From Lysobacterales bacterium (GTDB taxonomy: Bacteria > Pseudomonadota > Gammaproteobacteria > Xanthomonadales > Xanthomonadaceae): a stretch of 7,564 bases of DNA. A program made the translations under genes and the position numbers. Below, piece by piece: positions 6,585-7,564 of this stretch. Below the pieces are notes generated by a model. It was not told the DNA's origin. It was given only the letters and a program-made list of their open reading frames with translations, and did no database searches. Within the stretch, counting starts at the first letter, position 1. Each line of letters begins with the position of its first letter. The stretch spans positions 1 to 7,564 of the forward strand of contig JAATFS010000190.1 of assembly GCA_015655035.1 (NCBI GenBank). The letters are read 5' to 3'.

Positions 6585-7232
6585 TCAATGCTGCGCCGAT
6601 GCAACCGATGCTTTTGCGTCGGCGTGGAAAAACACCGACTCGAGCGAGCGGGTCTCGGGCAGGATGTAGACGATTCCGCCATTGGGCCTGAACAATGGCG
6701 CGATGATGTTGCGGAAGAATCCGGGTGGGACATTGATGCAGCCGTACGAAATCCGGTTGTCCTGCACCGTGGCCGAGGCCAGGCGCTGCAGGCGGCGTTC
6801 GGATTTGTTGCTGGTCACCACCGGATGAAGCGACAACGCGGCATCGTAGTCCACCCACAGCACTTCCTTGCGTGCCAGGTCCTGTCCGAGCGACGAGGCA
6901 AAGCGGCCCGCGGGGGTGATACGTTGCATCGGTGTGATCTGGGCCAGCGGCCGATCGCCGATCCCCGGCGGCGAATCGTCACCGATGGCGATCCCGATCA
7001 GTGCCGATGCCGCACCCAGAAGCTGGCCTTTGCTGTCGACCACGAACACTCTGGCGGCGGTCTTGTCGACGATCACGAACGGTAGCCCCGCATTGTCGCC
7101 ACTATCGCCAACCCATCCTGCGAGCCGGCGGGCCTCAGGCGACACCGCGTCGCTGCCGATCCCTGCCAGCGTAGCCGCATCGGCTACGCTGCCGCAGCCG
7201 ATGAACAGGGTAAGCGCGAAGGCATGCCGCAT
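6585..7232 (-). CDS. Exported L,D-transpeptidase-like (YkuD-fold) protein
   Basis: 215 residues from the ATG at 7232. The N-terminus looks like a Sec signal peptide (MRHAFALTLFIGCGSVADA, probable cleavage after A19), so a periplasmic location is expected. The mature part has beta-rich LPFVIVDKTAARVFVVD (50-66) and TPAGRF (106-111), typical of the YkuD domain. It ends in H136 followed by SYGCINVP with a probable nucleophile C165. The classical family motif is S/T-H-G-C-x-N; here a tyrosine stands in place of that histidine, and the H-to-S spacing (25 residues between) exceeds the usual 14-17. I recall similar SYGCINVP proteins in proteobacteria annotated as L,D-transpeptidase catalytic domain proteins. 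A cell-wall crosslinking or related cysteine acyltransfer role is inferred, not shown. It could also start at TTG 7238, two residues longer and overlapping the upstream gene by 4 bases. It follows the proline-rich gene closely, suggesting one transcript. Confidence 0.8.
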   Translation of the reverse strand: MRHAFALTLFIGCGSVADAATLAGIGSDAVSPEARRLAGWVGDSGDNAGLPFVIVDKTAARVFVVDSKGQLLGAASALIGIAIGDDSPPGIGDRPLAQITPMQRITPAGRFASSLGQDLARKEVLWVDYDAALSLHPVVTSNKSERRLQRLASATVQDNRISYGCINVPPGFFRNIIAPLFRPNGGIVYILPETRSLESVFFHADAKASVASAQH

Positions 7233-7234
7233 CT

Positions 7235-7564
7235 TCAATTGCGATCCTGCTTCAATGGATAGATGCGAGGCGGAGCGACCGGGATCACTGGCGGCACGAT
7301 CACCGGCGGCGGCACTACCGGCGGAACCAGGGTCACGAGCTGCTCGGGAGGCGGCGGCAAGCCGCCTTCGTGCACGACGATGCCCAGGCCTGGCGGTATC
7401 AAAACAATGGGCGGTGGCGTTTCATTGACCACGGTGCCGCTGCTCGGGGGAACGATAACCGGAGGAACGACCTCTGGGGGAACGACCTCCGGGGGAACGA
7501 CTACCGGCGGGACCTCGACGGGCGGGACCTCGACCGGGGGGACCTCGACCGGGGGGACGTCGAC
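7235..7564 (-). CDS. Proline-rich protein with VPP pentapeptide repeats, C-terminal part
   Basis: The frame is open from the window end to the TGA at 7237-7235, showing 109 residues of a protein whose N-terminus lies outside. Residues 1-40 of the visible part are eight tandem pentapeptides ending in VPP (mostly VEVPP, then VVVPP, EVVPP, VIVPP). A less regular proline-rich tail follows, with PPPIVLIPP, GGLPPPPEQ and VPPVVPPPVIVPPV. It ends in a short basic RIYPLKQDRN. No cysteine, membrane segment or enzyme motif is visible. Such stretches form extended, stiff linkers or surface tails; a periplasm-spanning or cell-surface protein is possible, including the end of a large secreted adhesin, but the family cannot be told from this part. 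A GTG at 7432 is in frame but is not a convincing start because the repeats continue upstream of it. Only 2 bases separate its stop from the ATG of the L,D-transpeptidase-like gene. Confidence 0.7.
   Translation of the reverse strand, partial: VDVPPVEVPPVEVPPVEVPPVVVPPEVVPPEVVPPVIVPPSSGTVVNETPPPIVLIPPGLGIVVHEGGLPPPPEQLVTLVPPVVPPPVIVPPVIPVAPPRIYPLKQDRN
7245..7248 (-). promoter_or_regulatory. Ribosome binding site upstream of the L,D-transpeptidase-like gene
   Basis: AGGA on the - strand is 6 bases from TTG 7238 and 12 bases from ATG 7232. The spacing favours the TTG, whereas the start codon identity favours the ATG, so the start stays open between the two. Confidence 0.4.
7445..7564 (-). repeat. 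Tandem 15-bp repeat, eight units, encoding xxVPP pentapeptides
   Basis: Reading the - strand from the window end, eight consecutive 15-base units can be aligned. The first four follow GTCGAGGTCCCSCCS (S = C or G, first unit with GAC). The next four drift to GTAGTCGTTCCCCCG, GAGGTCGTTCCCCCA, GAGGTCGTTCCTCCG and GTTATCGTTCCCCCG. All keep the reading frame as x-x-Val-Pro-Pro. Similarity is highest toward the window end, so the array probably continues beyond it. Confidence 0.85.

Noticed and set aside
6582..7085. Open frame of 167 residues on the + strand after hisIE
   Set aside because: It is the complement of the L,D-transpeptidase-like gene, which has a signal peptide and a recognisable SYGC motif.
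7188..7232. Lipoprotein signal with cysteine 13 (LFIGC) in the L,D-transpeptidase-like protein
   Set aside because: The position three residues before the cysteine is Phe rather than Leu, and an ordinary signal peptidase I site (ADA-A) follows a few residues later; it remains a weak alternative.
7235..7432. A complete 65-residue gene starting at GTG 7432
   Set aside because: The same proline-rich frame continues unbroken with regular repeats to the window end, so this is the tail of a longer gene.
7559..7564. GTCGAC palindrome (SalI site) exactly at the window end
   Set aside because: It is explained by the Val-Asp codons of the first repeat unit; no sign of vector or a cloning junction.

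Overview
The window is GC-rich and carries a nearly complete histidine biosynthesis operon in the gene order hisG-D-C-B-H-A-F-IE, the order found in E. coli. It includes the fused bifunctional genes hisB (phosphatase plus dehydratase) and hisIE (cyclohydrolase plus pyrophosphohydrolase). High G+C, this fused-gene order, and the wording of HisB, HisH and the downstream genes suggest a gammaproteobacterium of the Xanthomonadaceae, most likely Xanthomonas or a close relative. That assignment comes from reading the proteins, not from a database search.

Layout: positions 1-357 hold the 3' end of hisG, and its start and any leader, attenuator or promoter lie outside the window. From 354 to 6535 seven genes (hisD, hisC, hisB, hisH, hisA, hisF, hisIE) follow on the + strand with no intergenic base. 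Five of the seven junctions are the 4-base ATGA overlap, hisA/hisF overlap by 7 bases and hisF/hisIE by 11. A 49-base gap (6536-6584) with a GC-rich hairpin separates hisIE from two convergent genes on the - strand. These are an exported L,D-transpeptidase-like protein (6585-7232) and, upstream of it and running off the window end, the C-terminal part of a proline-rich protein (7235-7564). The visible beginning of that part is a tandem array of eight 15-bp units encoding xxVPP pentapeptides.

How the genes work together: HisG, HisIE (two steps), HisA, HisH+HisF, HisB (two steps), HisC and HisD (two steps) together convert PRPP and ATP to L-histidine, so this one transcription unit would encode the whole pathway. 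All catalytic residues I could place are present. The one clear departure from the E. coli paradigm is the HisB phosphatase domain, where all four structural zinc ligands are replaced without any length change. The two - strand genes look like a separate, translationally close pair acting in the cell envelope. Nothing suggests a mobile element, CRISPR array, RNA gene or undescribed multi-gene system. The least explained part is the - strand pair with its repeat-bearing proline-rich protein.
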